Source: Flavobacteriales bacterium (GTDB lineage Bacteria; Bacteroidota; Bacteroidia; Flavobacteriales_D; Crocinitomicaceae). Taken from it: a stretch of DNA of 6,598 nucleotides. The translations under genes and the position numbers were made by a program. Below are positions 4,868 through 6,598 of this stretch, one piece after another. The stretch lies in assembly GCA_947461185.1 (NCBI GenBank), contig CANHJY010000115.1:1-6598 (forward strand), in the 5' to 3' direction. The notes under the pieces are model-generated. The model did not search any database, was not told the DNA's origin, and saw only the letters and a program-made list of their open reading frames with translations. Within the stretch, counting starts at the first letter, position 1; every line of letters starts with the position of its first letter.

Positions 4868-6598
4868 ATGACAAAAATCACTTTGGCTTTGCTTTTTCTT
4901 TTTTCGATAAACATATCGAGAGCAAATCATGTGATGGGAGGGGAGATCACTTGGGAATGTTCTGGAAACAACTATGTTTTTACCTTAACTTTTTTTAGAG
5001 ATTGTAATGGTGCAGAAATAAATACCGTTTCTGAAGTTATCCGAGTTTGGAATCACCCTACCTTAACCTCTATTGTCCTTCCTTTTTTTTCTAGGGAAGA
5101 TATTTCTCCAACTTGCAATCAGGTAACTGGTTCACCTCCACCTCTAGACTGCGGATCTGGTTTTGCAGGAGGAAATGGTATTGGAGCCATTGAGAAAATA
5201 ACCTATCGAAGCAGTCCAGTCGCTATTTCTGGAACGCCACCAGCTACGGGTTGGATTTTTACTTATGATAATTTTTCCAGGAGCAATACCATAACCAATT
5301 TAACAAACCCATCAACCTACGGAATGACAATCGCCTCAGCGATTTTTCAAACGGGAACATCAGGATGTGTTGACAATTCCCCCCGATTTTTACAAGAACC
5401 TTATTTTGTGAGTTGCGCCGGTACGCCTTTCGAATATAATATGAACGCAGTTGATCCAGATTTGGATTCAATCGCTGTTTCATTTGGAATACCTTACAAT
5501 AACTTTACCTCAGGAATTTATAATCCGCCGGCAAATCCTGCTCCTATTCCCTACGAAACTGGTTTTTCCTTCAATTCACCAACGCCAGGGATAATTTTGA
5601 ATCCATCAAATATTCCTGCTGGAATTAATCCCAATTCAGGTGCACTCATTTTTACTTCTTACACGCCAGGAAGTTATGTCGTAAAAGTCGTGGTGAAATC
5701 TTTCAGAAATGGTGTATTGAATGCTTTTGTAGAAAGAGAAATGCAGTTGGTTGTGGCTTCATGTTCTGGTAGTAATAATACACCAATAATTACAGGCCCA
5801 TTTACCGGTGGCACGTTTGAAACAAACATAAATGCGGGATCTTTAGTCAATTTCAATTTGGCTTCATCCGACATTGAATTGCTTCAAGATGGTTCTCCTC
5901 AATCCAATATTCTTTCAGCCAGCGGACCGATGTTCGGAACCAATTTCACAAGTGCCACAGGTTGTGATATTGCGCCCTGTGCAACTTTGAACGCTACGCC
6001 ATTAATAACCGGAATACAAGGAGTAAGTGCAACATTTAATTGGCAAACAACATGCGATCATCTTGTTGATGCCATCGGAAATAGTGTTGACCAGATGCCG
6101 TATTATTTTGTATTTAAAGTACAAGATAATTATTGCCAAGTTCCGAAAGTAAAATATGCCACAGTAACTATAAATGTTATCAACCCAGGGGTAATTTATC
6201 CGCCAGGTATTTCATGTATTCAGGGCAGTTCGAATGGGAATTACACTATTCAATGGACACCAGTTAATGATCCTCAAGGAACCTTTGTTGCATATGAAAT
6301 CTATTCTGTTCAAAATGGATTATTGGGAACTTTGAATTCAATTTCAAACTCAACTTTTTCTGTTAATGCGGTTAATCAGCAAAATGATTATTATTTAGCG
6401 GTAGTTTCAGGTTGCAATGGCAATACAAGGAGATACAGTGACACCATCAGCAATATTTTCTTGGATGTGACCAATCCATCAGATGGAACTGCAATTTTGC
6501 AATGGAACCAACCAATTAATCCCCCTAATGCTTCATTTGGATCGAATTTCATTATTGAAATGGAATACCCAATAGGTACATGGACAGCTATTGACAGC
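4868..6598 (+). CDS. Large secreted multidomain surface protein, N-terminal 577 codons (runs off right edge)
   Basis: The frame opens at the ATG at 4868 and stays open to the last base. MTKITLALLFLFSINISRA (1-19) is a clear signal peptide with likely cleavage after SRA. The mature start NHVMGGEITWEC (20-31) with LTFFRDCNG (40-48) is the conserved opening of a family of very long Bacteroidota surface proteins, often annotated as gliding motility-associated or PKD/T9SS sorting-domain proteins. Other family marks are CVDNSPRF, then FVSCAGTPFEYNMNAVDPDLDS (around 167-201), and NPNSGALIFTSYTPGSYVV (252-270) followed by SFRNGV, an Ig/cadherin-like block. From about residue 439 there are two fibronectin-III-like domains (NYTIQWTPVNDP...YEIYS, and TAILQWNQP... 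near 540 onward), the second cut by the edge. There are 13 cysteines, suggesting disulfides outside the cell. Export by type IX secretion is expected from the family, but its C-terminal signal is not in view. The exact role is unknown. Confidence 0.9.
   Translation, partial: MTKITLALLFLFSINISRANHVMGGEITWECSGNNYVFTLTFFRDCNGAEINTVSEVIRVWNHPTLTSIVLPFFSREDISPTCNQVTGSPPPLDCGSGFAGGNGIGAIEKITYRSSPVAISGTPPATGWIFTYDNFSRSNTITNLTNPSTYGMTIASAIFQTGTSGCVDNSPRFLQEPYFVSCAGTPFEYNMNAVDPDLDSIAVSFGIPYNNFTSGIYNPPANPAPIPYETGFSFNSPTPGIILNPSNIPAGINPNSGALIFTSYTPGSYVVKVVVKSFRNGVLNAFVEREMQLVVASCSGSNNTPIITGPFTGGTFETNINAGSLVNFNLASSDIELLQDGSPQSNILSASGPMFGTNFTSATGCDIAPCATLNATPLITGIQGVSATFNWQTTCDHLVDAIGNSVDQMPYYFVFKVQDNYCQVPKVKYATVTINVINPGVIYPPGISCIQGSSNGNYTIQWTPVNDPQGTFVAYEIYSVQNGLLGTLNSISNSTFSVNAVNQQNDYYLAVVSGCNGNTRRYSDTISNIFLDVTNPSDGTAILQWNQPINPPNASFGSNFIIEMEYPIGTWTAIDS

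Noticed and set aside
5259..5874. Two minus-strand open frames opposite the right-hand secreted protein
   Set aside because: The plus-strand frame is open without interruption from 4868 to the edge and carries family motifs here; the antisense frames look random.

Overview
The window looks like chromosomal DNA from a Bacteroidota bacterium, most likely of the Flavobacteriales type. The DNA is AT-rich and Shine-Dalgarno sequences are weak or absent. Candidate promoters resemble the Bacteroidota TTTG / TAnnTTTG pattern. Two secreted, low-complexity-like surface proteins belong to families that are typical of gliding or type IX secretion bacteria.

Layout, left to right. Positions 1-1200 (minus strand) hold the first 400 codons of a secreted SBBP beta-propeller-repeat protein whose end lies beyond the left edge. 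Positions 1201-1361 are a divergent intergenic region with an inverted repeat, a direct repeat and candidate promoters on both strands. Positions 1362-4808 (plus strand) hold three tightly packed genes: an FMN-dependent oxidoreductase of the FabK / nitronate monooxygenase family, then two M16 (insulinase-like) peptidase subunits. Junctions are a 1-base TAATG overlap and a 1-base gap, so this is almost certainly one operon. Positions 4809-4867 are a short spacer with a good -7 promoter element. Positions 4868-6598 (plus strand) hold the first 577 codons of a large secreted multidomain protein that runs off the right edge.

How the genes work together. The two M16 proteins have complementary active-site features. 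The first keeps the HxxEH zinc site but has lost the substrate-binding Arg/Tyr pair; the second lacks the zinc site but keeps Arg/Tyr. This is the division of labour known in heterodimeric M16 peptidases, so they probably form one cytoplasmic peptide-degrading enzyme. Why a flavin oxidoreductase is translationally coupled to them is not evident. The two flanking surface proteins are separately transcribed and probably unrelated to the operon, apart from sharing the divergent promoter region.

I see no RNA genes, mobile elements, CRISPR arrays or broken genes, and no convincing evidence of a wholly new system. The most interesting points are the split-active-site M16 pair, its coupling to the flavoprotein, and the structured divergent promoter region.
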